Notes: generated by a model from the letters alone, not told the origin. Counted from the stretch's first letter, positions 10,051 to 20,050 are shown. The stretch: 25,000 nucleotides of DNA from Ministeria vibrans ATCC 50519 (GCA_943704425.1 CALSCP010002017.1:48251-73250); one strand, 5' to 3'. A program made the numbers and translations.

Positions 10051-10956
10051 ATGATTGGCACTACGCTATGCTTGGGGGCGTTGGTACTCGTGTTGTTTGC
10101 ATTTGTGCAACGCCGGAGCGGGGCACGGAGAGCGGAGAGGGACGAAGGACAAGACAAGGCAGTTGGTCGACCAACAGTTGCAGTGGAGAAGCGCTCCTTC
10201 TCCTTCCAGGACTGGCTCGACGACCCGCGGCATGGGACGAGTGAGGACTTTCGACATGTGCAGCAGTCGACCATGTGTCCGTTTGCGCGCAAGGCGGTTG
10301 TTGTGTCGGCATTGGGCGATGACTTTGACGAAAGCAAAACGTTGGAGCAGAACGTCATTGAGAGCGTTGTGCCGCTCTTTGCGCAAGCAGTCGACTGGGT
10401 GTACAACGCTGGCCAAACAATCGATGCGTTTCTTGTTGAGATACCGGCGCGAAACGGACTCGGGCGCAAGTACGGCGGAACATTGCAAGATCTTGCGCGT
10501 ACAGTCCAACGCGTGTTGCGCACCCTCTCCGACCACGATCCCGCCCAGATGCATGCCATGGACAATGACATCCGATCCAATTTATGGAATTTCGTGTGGG
10601 GCAGTCCCGAAGCGGTATGACATGGCGCTCATTGTTGTTTCTATTTGGGAGAAATGACCGCGATGATTTAGGCGCATTTTATTTCCGTGCTGGCCGCTTG
10701 CTATCCGGCAACAAGCTCGCGATATTCGTACGGACGAGAAGGGGTCTATTTGTTGTTTCAACCGGAGGTGTCGTTTTTGGACAAGGGCATCACAAGTGAC
10801 TCGGATCCAAATTCGGTGCGACACACAACAAGGAAGCGCTTTGATGAGGCGGACCAGTCGTACGAGTGTCGTGACTCGTCCCAGTTTACCATGGTTAATT
10901 GGATTGTGAGGCCCGAAAGTGACAAAGAGCCGCCGATTCGGTGGTGGGAGATGTGA
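10051..10956 (+). CDS. Membrane-anchored protein resembling the YqcI/YcgG family
   Basis: Exons 10051-10614 and 10672-10956 (57-nt intron, GTATGA...TTTAG, phase 0) give 282 residues. The start is the first ATG of the frame, and directly after it come a hydrophobic segment (residues 4-18, LCLGALVLVLFAFV) and a basic stop (QRRSGARR). This suggests a signal anchor with the rest in the cytosol or lumen. The globular part contains STMCPFARKA, a helical middle, SNLWNFVWGSPEAAHF and, across the splice site, RYSYGREGVYLLFQPEVSF. This order (PC-F motif, WEF-like segment, SRY-Y-G-x-TLLFQP-like segment) resembles the bacterial and fungal YqcI/YcgG family as I remember it. That family has no firmly established reaction; a haem or metal function has been suggested for some members. 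The family match is moderate and the anchor would be unusual. It stands head-to-head with the GTPase and tail-to-tail with CLUAP1. Confidence 0.6.
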
Positions 10957-11109
10957 GAGTACATTGTGTATTGTGCTGTTTGTTTTGTGTTCAGTCATGT
11001 TTTGACATTGTGTACAGCTCTTGATGTACAAGATTAGAGGTTTATTTAGTACGGGTTGTAAAAACTGAACAAGTGCGTAAAGGGTTAGTGCGTGAGTGCG
11101 TGAGCGGTG

Positions 11110-11115
11110 AATAAA
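11110..11115 (+). terminator. Possible AATAAA polyadenylation signal
   Basis: AATAAA lies 154 bp after the stop of the YcgG-like gene and 63 bp before the stop of the convergent CLUAP1 gene. It would fit 3'-end formation for the plus-strand gene. It is a single short motif and could be chance. Confidence 0.35.
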
Positions 11116-11177
11116 CTTTTTTGATTTGTACTGTATTGTTGCGTCACGTTTCAGACTCACACTGTCAGTTTTTATGC

Positions 11178-13304
11178 TCAAAATCCATCGTCATCTCCAA
11201 AATCATCCAAATCATCGTCATCAAAGGCACTCTCGTCGTCAAATCCAAACTTTTTCTTTTCCTTCCCATCCCCTCCTCCTTCTCCTCCAAAATCATCAAA
11301 GTCTACTCCCGATCCTTCCGCAATCTCAATGCCATCGTCATCGCTCTCTCCAATCAAAGCACTCTCTCCACCCTGGAAAGCACACAGTAAGAACAGAAAA
11401 ATTAATATCAATATCAATATCAATGACTACACTATTCCAGCACCCCCCACTTACACTGTCAGAGAGCTCCTTCGACAGACTCTCAAACCCTTTTCTCCCT
11501 AAAACAAAAAGGCCAACGTAAATACACACTCTCTCTCACCACGAACTCACCACTACCTTTCGCCTTGTGCACAAAGGGTTTTGCACCCAACAAAGGCCCT
11601 CCCAGGCCCACTCCACTCTCACTTCCTGCATCCCCATCCTCGTCCTCCTCCTCATCATCGTCGTCCGTGCTCACCCTCCGTCGCTGTCCTCCACTCCGCT
11701 TCTCCTTTTCACTTCCTCTCAGCTCTTCCTCCCGCAATCGCTCTCGCAGTCGCTCCAAATGCTTTTCCGTCTCCTACCACACACACATACCACACACAAA
11801 CACACACACACACACACACACGTACATATAATATAATTAGTGTAATTCTAAGCCACAGACACACCCCGCTTCCTACCGCAAACCGCTCCCGATCCACCTT
11901 CTGCATCTCCTCCAGTTGATTCTCCAGAAACGACACATTGCGAAACTTGTTCACATACTCCCCATACGACTCCCGCAGTTCCTTCTCCAGTTTCTCATAT
12001 TCATCCATAAACGCAGGTCTAACCACAGAAAAAGCGAGACAGAGAGTGAGAGAGTGAGAGAATAGCACCCTACTTCTTAATACAAATACATTTCTTCTAC
12101 TACTACGTAATACCTCCCTCACTCTTTCCATCACAAACTCATTCCTCGCACAGTGACTTGATTCTAACCTTGTCCCTTTGAGTGCTCTAAGTCGCTTTCC
12201 CGCTCGTTCCAATTCATTGCGCTTCTTCTCAATCTTGGCCGTCAGATTCACTTCATCGCCGACCAACTGCTCCATTCGCTGCACAGTCTCCTCACTCTGC
12301 GTCTGGATCCCATCAACACTAAACACAATGTGATCACACGCTCACCACCCATGCACGACCCTCTTTTTTTTGTGTGTACCTTTGCGTAATTGCGCGCCGG
12401 ATGTCCTCTGCATCCGTCCGATCCAGTCGTCCAATCGTCCTTTGGCGCTGAGTGCGCAGTTCAATCTCTCGTCCTAACAAATCATACAGCGTTGCTCCTC
12501 TTCGTGTGATTTCAGAGCCAAGCTGCCGTGTCTCTCGCAAGTCCTATATATCTTATTAAACCTAATACTCATCTTTCCGGAGTGTTTGTGCACCTGTAGC
12601 CGTCCCTCAACGTCAAACGTTGCGTCTTTGCCGTCCAGATTGCCACCTCCGCTGTTTTCGTCGTTGTGACTGCCCGCGCCCGATGCCGACAGCTCCGTCG
12701 CTCGCAAAGCCTGGTACAGAGCGGAGGCAACCTTTAGAAGCTCTTTCACAGCGTAGCCGTCGGCCGAGTACAGTTTTTTGGTGTTCAAGTTGATGTGCTC
12801 CTGAAAAAACCAGTGAGTGTTTTCAAAACGACAGTGGCAATGCCGCACCTTGGACGCCATGTACTGCGCCACAGCCTTGACAAACGCCACACGCTCACTC
12901 TCGGTGTCCAAGTGCACAGGAATATCGGCATTGGGATCGTAACTATGGTGAAACCCCGTTCAAAAAACGCATCGTTCTGTTCTCGACCGCCCTCACCGTT
13001 GAACAAGCCAACGCGCCAGCTCGGCGACAAGCGTGAAGTTTGGCTGACGAAAGTTCTCCATTGATATCATGCGTGGGTAGCCCAGGGCTCGCATCATCTC
13101 CGTAAAGTCTGCAAGAGAATGTCAAGAAGGGGTTGTCAAGGGAAACCGCACACACACACACACACACAAGACAGCACAAAAAACATAGGTCCATTGTCTG
13201 CGTGCCAGAGTGCCCGTGGACGTCTCCTAGCGGACATTGGTGGGCACGAGAGAGAGACAAGAGAGACACTGATGTTCCGTACTTCGGAGCTCACGGTACG
13301 ACAT
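11178..13304 (-). CDS. CLUAP1: Clusterin-associated protein 1 / intraflagellar transport protein IFT38
   Basis: Subunit of the IFT-B train needed to build cilia and flagella. Ten exons read on the minus strand: 13283-13304, 12997-13108, 12849-12942, 12594-12800, 12380-12543, 12169-12318, 11877-12018, 11551-11773, 11455-11498 and 11178-11372. All introns are GT-AG (48-174 nt), phases agree throughout, and the product is 450 residues against about 413 in human. The joined N-terminus reads [20 protein letters not shown], nearly the human start. Further conserved blocks are [35 protein letters not shown] and [20 protein letters not shown]. The first part is the calponin-homology-like domain, residues about 170-330 are coiled coil, and the end is an acidic tail rich in Asp, Gly and Phe, typical of the family. 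The exon 8 donor could be 11550 (GTGAGT, chosen) or a few bases earlier. (CA)n tracts lie in introns at about 11779-11821 and 13149-13168. Confidence 0.95.
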
Positions 13305-13541
13305 GCTGAACTGATTCCGATGTGGTTGTTGCAATCACTTGCAAGGTTGGAGGCAATACAGCAGTCAGAATGTATCCCAGTCAGTAGCCCAAAAAAATTA
13401 ATATTTTAGTCATTTCTCTAATTTCTCTTCTAATTTCTCTTCATTCACGTTCCTCAATTGATTCGCCGGTCTTTTCCCTTCTCGACTCTTTTGCATTCGT
13501 ATTACATAAATTCTCTCGCTCACAGCAAGTCAGAAACTTCA
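13305..13541. promoter_or_regulatory. Bidirectional upstream region of CLUAP1 and PRC1-like genes
   Basis: The 237-bp spacer between two divergent start codons must carry both promoters. It contains a short tandem motif of the type TAATTTCTCTT repeated two to three times around 13415-13445. No TATA box is evident. Nothing else can be supported from the sequence. Confidence 0.5.
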
Positions 13542-15614
13542 ATGACAAGGTATGAGGAAAGTTGGCAAACAAACGACAAACACTCAAGGCCCATCCTCGC
13601 TCCAGCGCACGAGACATTGTCGTTGCTCAGTTGAAGGGTCCCCTTGACGAGCTTGATGCACTGTGGGACACGCTGGGACTCGCACATGAAGCGCGCGTTG
13701 AGAGTTTCGACAAGTACACGAAAAATTTCGTCACAGTTTTAACAAACTTTATCGCGGAAACGCACGAACAACTCTCTCGGTACGTGCATGCCCCCCTCGG
13801 TGACACTTACAATTCAAACTTATGTGACATGCTTCTGCGGCTGTAGCGACCAAGCGCTTGTCGACGCCAACATCAAACGCATCGAAGAGCTGCTTTTCGA
13901 GCTCGACGAGGGCCGTCTCGACTTTGACGTGTCCCTGTCCCTTGCCGCGCAAATCCGTCTGTCCCAAGCCAAGATTGAAGAGCTTGAGGCTCTCTTCGAC
14001 GAGCGCGAGCAAACTATCCTTGCCCTGGGCGAACAAGAACGTACGCAGCCAAATTCGATTTTTTCAAAATTATTTTGATCGTCCAAACTTTTGCAGAGAC
14101 CCTTCTTGAACGTCTTGGTCGCGAGGCTGTCGATGAGGATGCCGAACCCACACAGAGTTACATTACAGCACTGCGAGTCACCGTTCGCACTCTGGAGAAA
14201 GAAACCGACCAACGAGAGGTACAACACTCTGAAGGTGAATGAGTGTTTTATACTCGTATTTTATACTCGTATTTTCTAGACTGCGTTTGCTCCCGAAGTG
14301 ACCGACATCCGAAGAATGTTTTCGCTGCTGACACTCGAACCGCAAGACGGACTCGAAACAGAGGTAAGCCATATAGACAAAACAACACAACAATCACTGT
14401 ACAAACGTTTGATACAATCATAGGTGGTGGAAGGAACGTATCGATTGGACGAGACGACATTGAGCAGGGTTCAGGCTCTCCGGGAAACCCTTGCGGCATT
14501 GGTGGAGACGCGCCAGGCAGCAATTGACGACGGAAAAAGCGAAGTGCAGCGACTGTGGACCCGGATGCGGGTGAGTCAAGAGGAGCAGGAACGCTTCCTG
14601 GCTGCACTACCCAACGACCTTGGAGGGACAACCGGCGATGCATTGCTTGCGGAGCTGAATCGCATGACTCAGCTGCGCGACGAGCACATGGACAGTGCAA
14701 TTGCGGGGGCACGCGACGAGATCAAGGCCATGTGGGAGGCCATGTACTTTTCGGAGGAGCAGACCAAGGGGTGCGAGGCATACTGGTGCGAGGAGGACAA
14801 CAGCGAAGGGCTGCTGGACACGCTCGAGTTGGAGATTGCACGTCTGCAAGAGATGTACAGCGAAAACAAGGCGTTGTACACTCTTGTGGCCGAGCGCAAG
14901 CGGTGCTTTGCGACGCTCAAGCACCTCGACAGTGCCCCGTCGGCCGGCCGTTTCACCAATCGCGGCGGCTCATTGCTCCAGGAAGAGAAACAGCGCCGCC
15001 AATTGGCCATATCACTGCCGCGCCTCAACACCAAGATCTTGTCGGCACTCGACGAGTACGAGCACCGCAACTGCCAGACACTGCTCATCGACGGCACACC
15101 CTACCGCACAACACTGCAACACGAGCAGGACACATGCGACCTCTTCCTGCGTCGCCACGCGCCGGGTTCCGCCGCCGCTGCAGCAGCAGCAGCAGCAGCC
15201 TCCGCCTCCCTCATGAGCACTAGTTCAGCATCCGCCTCCACATCCTCCATGCGCACCCCCCACAAAAAACAACACAGCCTGCAGCAGACCAAGACACCCA
15301 TTCGTGCCACACCACTGCGTTCGCACACCCCCAAAGCCCAGACAAACACCTCCTCAGCGACTCCGCAATTCCATCCCACCCCCAAAGTCAAGCAACAACC
15401 GCCCGCCCCGCTCCCATCCTCTGCCTCCCCCCATTTCCCCCACCTCTTCAGCGCACCTTCCTCCAAACCCCCGCGCCACTCTCTGCTCGAGTTCAAGTCA
15501 CTCGAGACAGATGTCGATCAGGACCTCAGTCTGCGCTCTGTCGGTTCCTACACTGACTTTGAGACGGGAATCATTACTGCACATGCAAAGCGGAGCTCCG
15601 CCATTCGCGAGTAG
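13542..15614 (+). CDS. PRC1/Ase1/MAP65 antiparallel microtubule bundler
   Basis: Cross-links antiparallel microtubules in the spindle midzone and supports cytokinesis. Exons 13542-13549, 13606-13779, 13847-14040, 14097-14218, 14280-14363 and 14424-15614 give 590 residues, close to human PRC1 (620). The first coding exon is only 8 nt (ATG ACA AG). It was chosen because the intron 13550-13605 has a good CTCGCTCCAG acceptor and restores phase; this start is less certain than the rest. Most of the protein is helical rod, for example LKGPLDELDALWDTLGL and IKRIEELLFELDEGRLDFDV. The decisive family signature is RFTNRGGSLLQEEKQRRQLA, in the spectrin-like microtubule-binding domain. The C-terminus (nt 15165-15600) is a low-complexity Ala, Ser, Pro, Thr tail with basic residues; nt 15171-15200 is a GCC/GCA repeat coding poly-Ala. 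Such tails in the family are regulated by cyclin-dependent kinases; here several Ser/Thr-Pro sites are visible (TPIR, TPKAQ, TPKVK). Confidence 0.93.
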
Positions 15615-15654
15615 TCACATTACAAAAAACACCATTCGTATACCTTTTGTTTCT

Positions 15655-17451
15655 TCAGAGTATTTCTTGGATGGGATCGGAGTCGTTTCCCTTTGCTCGT
15701 TCTCGTTTGCGCATAGCTTTGTGTTTGTTTCCCTTTGTGTGTGCCTCCAGTTCGCTCAAACCGCTCAGTCGTTTTTCTGTGAAAAATAATACTACTCGTA
15801 AGTGTGCGTGTGCGTGTGTGCATGACGTAAGTGCGCAGGTACCGCAGAAGAGACAGCGAAAGGAGCGCCACTGCGTGATATCGCCATTGAAGGAGAAGGA
15901 GGACTGCTGAGTGCGCTCCAGTGCGTCGGAGAGCACAGTCGGGTGAGTGGACGCGACAAGAGGGGCAGGGAGCTGCCCAGAGCGCGTCTTGAGGGTCATA
16001 GCAATTGCACAAGCGGGTGTGCTCACGAGTGCGTCAAATGAAAGTGCATTAGTGCTATTCCATGTGTACATCGGCGGAAGACCTTTGGTGCTCGGAGGCC
16101 CTATTAGTCGTCGACGGATCCACGACAGCTATAAAAAAAAAAAAAAACGTCGTACAAGTCATAAGCCATTCACGCGAACGAACACACACATACAATATAA
16201 CGATAATTATATAAATTATATGAATTCTCCCTTTCTCTCTCTATCACTTTGTTTCGTTCTCCCTTCTCTCTCGATCTCTCGATCGCTTTCTCTGTCTCCT
16301 CCTCTCTCTCTCTCGTTATCTCTCTATTATAAAACTTATATATGTTGTGTCGTGTTTGAATACTTGTTTGCGTGCATAGCGTCTTGTGGCTGTTTTAACT
16401 TCGTTGAGACACGCGTCGAGAGGAGCAACGCCTTCAAAATGCCCCTCCAATTGGCGCAGCCCAATAGCCTGTCGTACCCCCATGTCACAAGCAATCGTCT
16501 CTTTGACGCGCTCCCATGCCCGTCTGCCTTCGTCTACCAAACCCGCTTCTACCATTTCGTCCACGCGACGGTCTAGGCGTTCGTCAAGGACATCCTTGTC
16601 GCACACAGGCCAGAACACAACCGTGTCAACTCCCTCGAATCGCAGTTGACGTCCCTCACGGCCAACGCCAAACGCACTTGCTTGCTTGCCCGTCTCTCGG
16701 TACACCTCCAATGCTCGACGGATCTTTCGGTCGTCGTTTTCGTGTAGTTTCTTAGCCATCAGCGGATCGACACGCTCTTTGCAAACAAAAAAGAAGAAAA
16801 AAGACAATGGTGTCAAAAACACCATCCAGTTAGGTCGCAAAGAATAATCTTTCAAGGTCATACTCAGTTGGGCGTAAAGAGACTCATCGCCGTCACCGCT
16901 GCCGCTTGGTCTTGCCTCCTCTTCGTCTGCCCTAGACGCGTGCACTGCCCCGGCGCCGTCGTCGCCGTCGCCGTCGTCGCCGTCGCCATCGTCATCGTCG
17001 CTGAGAGCGCGCCAGAGCAGAGCCTACACAAACACTGCTTCAGTGTGCTGTCGTGCGCCACAGAGACCTGTTCGACACCTCAATATAGTAGTTGGTTCCG
17101 CCGACGATGACTGCGACCTTGCCGCGACGGTGGATGTCTTGGATCTGCGTCGAGAAGCGTAAGAAACAGTCGCGAGACGGGTCAACGAAAGCCGTTGCTT
17201 ACAATGGGCACTGCCATGTCGCGGAAACAGGTCACGGTCATCACGTGGTCAACGTCAACCACGCCGATCATGTGGTGAGGGACTCCCTTGCGCTCTTCCG
17301 GTGTCGCGGCGTTGCTTGCAACCTCGAGACCGCGGTACACTTGGAAGGCGTCCGCACTGACAATTTCACCGTCGACTGCGAGTGCCACGTCCACCGACAG
17401 CCGGGTTTTCCCGGCCCCTGTCGTTCCCACTATGACCACTGTGGTCGGCAT
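15655..17451 (-). CDS. tRNA dimethylallyltransferase with C-terminal zinc finger (MOD5/TRIT1/MiaA family)
   Basis: Adds a dimethylallyl group to A37 of tRNAs that read codons beginning with U. Exons on the minus strand are 17203-17451, 17079-17144, 16864-17023, 16364-16776, 15843-16128 and 15655-15776, phase-consistent, 431 residues. The start gives MPTTVVIVGTTGAGKTRLSV, the P-loop; then SADAFQVYRGLEVASNAAT, HHMIGVVD, VIVGGTNYYIE, LKRVDPLMAKKLHENDDRK, RALEVYRETGK and, across a 235-nt intron, TRRYARKQLSWIRRRLI. The end is a C2H2 finger, CLFC and then HTKGNKH (C-x2-C-x12-H-x5-H), the mark of eukaryotic members. Exon 3 carries a family-atypical insert of about 40 residues, rich in Asp, Gly and Glu, between LLWRAL and ESLYAQL. 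There is no clear mitochondrial presequence at this start. The 3' end faces the PRC1-like gene across 40 bp. Confidence 0.94.
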
Positions 17452-17737
17452 GTTTGACAGTACGCTTGGGGGGGGTGAAATTGAATTGATTAGAAGAAGA
17501 AGAGAAATAAATAAGAATATTACTGAATAACTGAATAAGTGAATAACATAATACTGTCACCACGCAAAAACACAGCCAGACCGCCTTGCAAACTCAACCG
17601 ATACCGTATACATTAGACAAGTAGACGGCCTATGTGTGACATGGGAGAGCAGTGGCAGGTCAGAGTGCTGTGTCGTCGCTATTCAGTGAGGCAGTCGCAA
17701 GAGTAATCACTATTGTTATTATTATTATTACGCCTAT
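17452..17737. other. Upstream region of the dimethylallyltransferase gene
   Basis: No gene is seen here. It should contain the promoter of the minus-strand gene. It is AT-rich near 17480-17550 and ends in a TTA microsatellite (about 17713-17731) that borders repeat A. Confidence 0.5.
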
Positions 17738-18042
17738 TTAATGATTTTATAACTTTACTTCATTACCTTTCAAGTACTCTTTCATTTATATAAGTCGACA
17801 TAAGACTCTCGGTCTATGGCGCTGCGTATCAATAGCAACACCGCTGTCTGATAAGACCCAAGGCACCCATCCCTCTCACTCCACAATCCGCACTCGGGTT
17901 GTTCAGCAAGAGTTCTACAAGGTATTTTCCTCTCTCTCTAAAAACACTCTTTGGAAAAGAAAAACACGAACATCACTCCTCCTCATGTGGAAACCAGTTC
18001 CACCGTGGAGGGGCGTCATGAAGAGGAATGACGCGTAGTGGT
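17738..18042 (+). repeat. Dispersed repeat, copy A
   Basis: First of three diverged copies of a roughly 310-bp repeat. Landmarks in order: TTTCA-rich start; ATAAGACTCTC (17800-17810); CAATAGCAAC (17831-17840); GACCCAAGGCACCCATC; CAATCCGCACT (17884-17894), shared with copy C; TTCTACAAG; CTCCTCATGTGG; a hairpin GTGGAA...TTCCAC (17987-18003); CCGTGGAGGGGCG; and GACGCGTAGTGGTA at the end. A CT microsatellite follows. On the other strand the copy ends in a TAA-repeat tail, which could be a retroposon tail. No coding capacity is recognised. Confidence 0.75.
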
Positions 18043-18043
18043 A

Positions 18044-18075
<32 letters not shown>

Positions 18076-18077
18076 TA
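18043..18077 (+). repeat. (CT)n microsatellite
   Basis: CT dinucleotide repeat with one TTT interruption, starting exactly where repeat copy A ends (after GTGGTA). Confidence 0.9.
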
Positions 18078-18194
18078 CACTCACACACCGTCACTCTCAC
18101 TCAGCTGTTGTGTCGTTGGTCGGAACATCGTTGCCCGCCTTTCCATTATTCTTGACATGGTTCTGGTACCGCTATATATTGAGCGTCCATTCAC

Positions 18195-18197
18195 NNN
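18195..18197. other. Assembly gap (NNN)
   Basis: Three N residues sit between repeat copies A and B, next to a T15-16 homopolymer. The true length of missing sequence is unknown; a join across related repeats may be unreliable here. Confidence 0.99.
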
Positions 18198-18205
18198 CTT
18201 TCATC

Positions 18206-18530
18206 TTTTTTTTTTTTTTTTAATTAAACTTTCAGGTAACCTTTCATTGATACAAGCCAACATAAGACTCTCAGACGATATTACAGCGCTGCTTACCAAT
18301 AGCAACGCTGCTGACCAAGAAGACCCAAGGCACCCATCACTCTCACCCTCTACCTCCTCCCTGGTGGTCAGTGAGAGATCTACAAGATCTTGCACCCCAC
18401 AGGTGCTTTTCCTCTCTCTACTCGTCTCTCTCTGCTGTCTCTCTCTCACTCTTAGGACACACTCCTCCCCATGTGGAATCCGATTCCACCGTGGAGGGGC
18501 GCCACGATGTGCCGTGACGCGTAGTGGTAT
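18206..18530 (+). repeat. Dispersed repeat, copy B
   Basis: Same family and orientation as copy A. Shared landmarks: TTTCAGGTAACCTTTCATT (near copy C as well), ACATAAGACTCTC, CCAATAGCAAC, GACCCAAGGCACCCATC, ATCTACAAG, CCCATGTGGAATCC, CCACCGTGGAGGGGCG and GACGCGTAGTGGTA. The hairpin is longer than in A: GTGGAAT-CCG-ATTCCAC (18473-18489). A T15-16 run precedes the copy, so on the minus strand it ends in poly(A), as expected of a retroposon read from that strand. Confidence 0.75.
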
Positions 18531-19488
18531 TGGTTGCTCTGCGCTCGCCACTTTCATCTCTCGACGGTGACGTAGTCGCACTCTCTCGTCGCATCTGCTC
18601 CTGCTTTAGCATCTGCTCGCTTTCGTGGTCCGAGCACGGCGAGTTGTCTCGCTGTCTTGGTGTTGCTCGTTTGCGTCCAGGCGTTCTCTCCTTCCTCTTC
18701 AATCATCTTCTCGATTCCCTAGAGCAGCAGGACCATCTTTCGTCTCCTTCTGCGTGCACGTCCTTTCGCTGCTCGCTGCCTTTCGTGCTCCCGTGCCTCA
18801 CCGAGTCGGGTGACGTCTCGTCGCGCATCTCGCCTCTTGCTGCGCCCAACGTGGTTGGCGCTGCTTCACTTCGTTCGCCGACGAACCAATTTCGAAAAAC
18901 TGGTGTCGCCCTTGTCGCTCCTCACGGACATTTCTGTCCCATCTTTCCGCTTCTCCTCCCATCTCCATCACTCACACCCTCGTAGTGTGCCACTCGCCGC
19001 TCTTCTCGCCGCCCGCAGGCGACATGCTCTGCGACTTCCTCTTTTCGCGCCATTTCTGAATAACGGCCGTTCACTTTCCCGAGGCCTCACAGCCTCGTCT
19101 TTCCCTTCACAACGTGCCCACCAGCACTGCCATCAACGACATACTCGTCGTCCCTCTTCTTCACTCTTCCCCTCGTCGTGAAACCACCTCAGAAAATTTC
19201 TCACATTTTCTCCTTTCACCACAAATGTCGCGACGGACTACCCTCACATCACCGCGACAGGTGGCACTCCGTCCAACGACGAACGTACCCTCCTGTGGTC
19301 TTTCTAGCAAAGACTCACCGACCCGCGACGCTTGAGACGACGTCGTTTTTCTTCTCGAAAGAAGAGAGTCGGTACCTTCACAGCTCAACCTCTTCGTACC
19401 GCACGCCGGCGGGAGCTCCTTTAGGGTCACCTACGGACCCCTCCTATTCACCAAACTCCTCGTTAGCTTGAATGAATAAAAAGAACTG
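18531..19488. other. Gene-free, pyrimidine-rich stretch, possible degenerate element body
   Basis: The plus strand is strikingly pyrimidine-rich (about three quarters C+T in several lines near 18660-18840). Short open frames of up to about 150 codons exist on both strands (for example 18524-18985 plus and 18418-18702 minus), but they overlap, lack recognisable motifs and connect to no splice pattern I trust. Because repeat B lies at one end and repeat D1 at the other, this may be the interior of a larger, decayed mobile element. I see no reverse transcriptase, integrase or transposase motif. Confidence 0.4.
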
Positions 19489-19660
19489 GGGGTTAGATTG
19501 TCTTGTACAACGAAGCTTTTGCTCTAGGACTTCCAAAAAAAAATATCCTACCGTCAGCACCAGTGTTTGATGGTCGATCTGCACACTGCATATAGCTCTC
19601 AATTCGTCTTGCCCTCCTAATATTGCAGCCTCCTCAAACTGAAGGTGCTCTTTTCTCTGC
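19489..19660 (+). repeat. Dispersed repeat D, copy 1
   Basis: Contains GGTTAGATTGTCTTGTA (19491-19507), GAAGCTTTTGCTCTAGGAC, CTTCC followed by nine A, CACCAGTGTTTGA (19558-19570) and TCCTCAAACTGAAG (19631-19644). All these pieces recur on the minus strand in copy 2 (20525-20838), except that the CTAGGACTTCC-A9 piece is in direct orientation in both. A shorter relative is copy 3 (19997-20050). Confidence 0.7.
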
Positions 19661-19996
19661 AAAACAGTCGTCTGCGATCACTTTCCCCAAATCTGACGTC
19701 AGCGTCAAACTTTGTTATGTTTTCGCAAAATGTCAATTATAGTTTAAACTAGAATGTACACATATTCGCGCGACATCACATATACATGTCACAACAAATT
19801 ATGATTATCATGTCCGGCGAAAATTAAACCATAATTCAGTTTCAGGCTATATATAACACGGCTTATTTTACCAGGTGGCTTCTTCTTCTCTAAAATAGAG
19901 CTAGCGTCCAAGACTAGGACATAAACAATTCAACATCAATAGTTCAATTATCGGAAGCCGAGACAGCAGTACACGCACCGTAGATAAGCTTCGAAC
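19661..19996. other. Gene-free stretch
   Basis: AT-rich with no open frame of note. A TATATATAA element (about 19848-19856) is the only promoter-like string, and no gene follows it convincingly. Otherwise I see nothing here. Confidence 0.5.
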
Positions 19997-20050
19997 ACTT
20001 TTGTTTTGGAAGTCTCTCGGAAAAAGCTTCATTGTACAAGCTAACCATCC
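19997..20050 (-). repeat. Dispersed repeat D, copy 3 (fragment)
   Basis: Read on the minus strand it gives GGTTAGCTTGTACAATGAAG, then CTTTTTCCGAGAGACTTCC and an A-rich end. This parallels copy 1 (GGTTAGATTGTCTTGTA, GAAGCTTTTGCTCTAGGAC, CTTCC, A9) with a few substitutions and a short deletion. Confidence 0.6.

Noticed and set aside
9858-10580. Minus-strand open frame of 240 codons
   Set aside because: It is antisense to the spliced YcgG-like gene, which has a clear anchor, an intron in phase and family motifs.
13542-13640. Unspliced frame from the ATG at 13542
   Set aside because: It ends after about 30 codons; splicing 13550-13605 links the same ATG in phase to the conserved PRC1-like rod.
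18028-18090. GCGTAGTGGTA as a tRNA A-box (tRNA or tRNA-derived SINE head)
   Set aside because: No matching B-box at the proper distance and no cloverleaf could be folded by eye in copies A, B or C.
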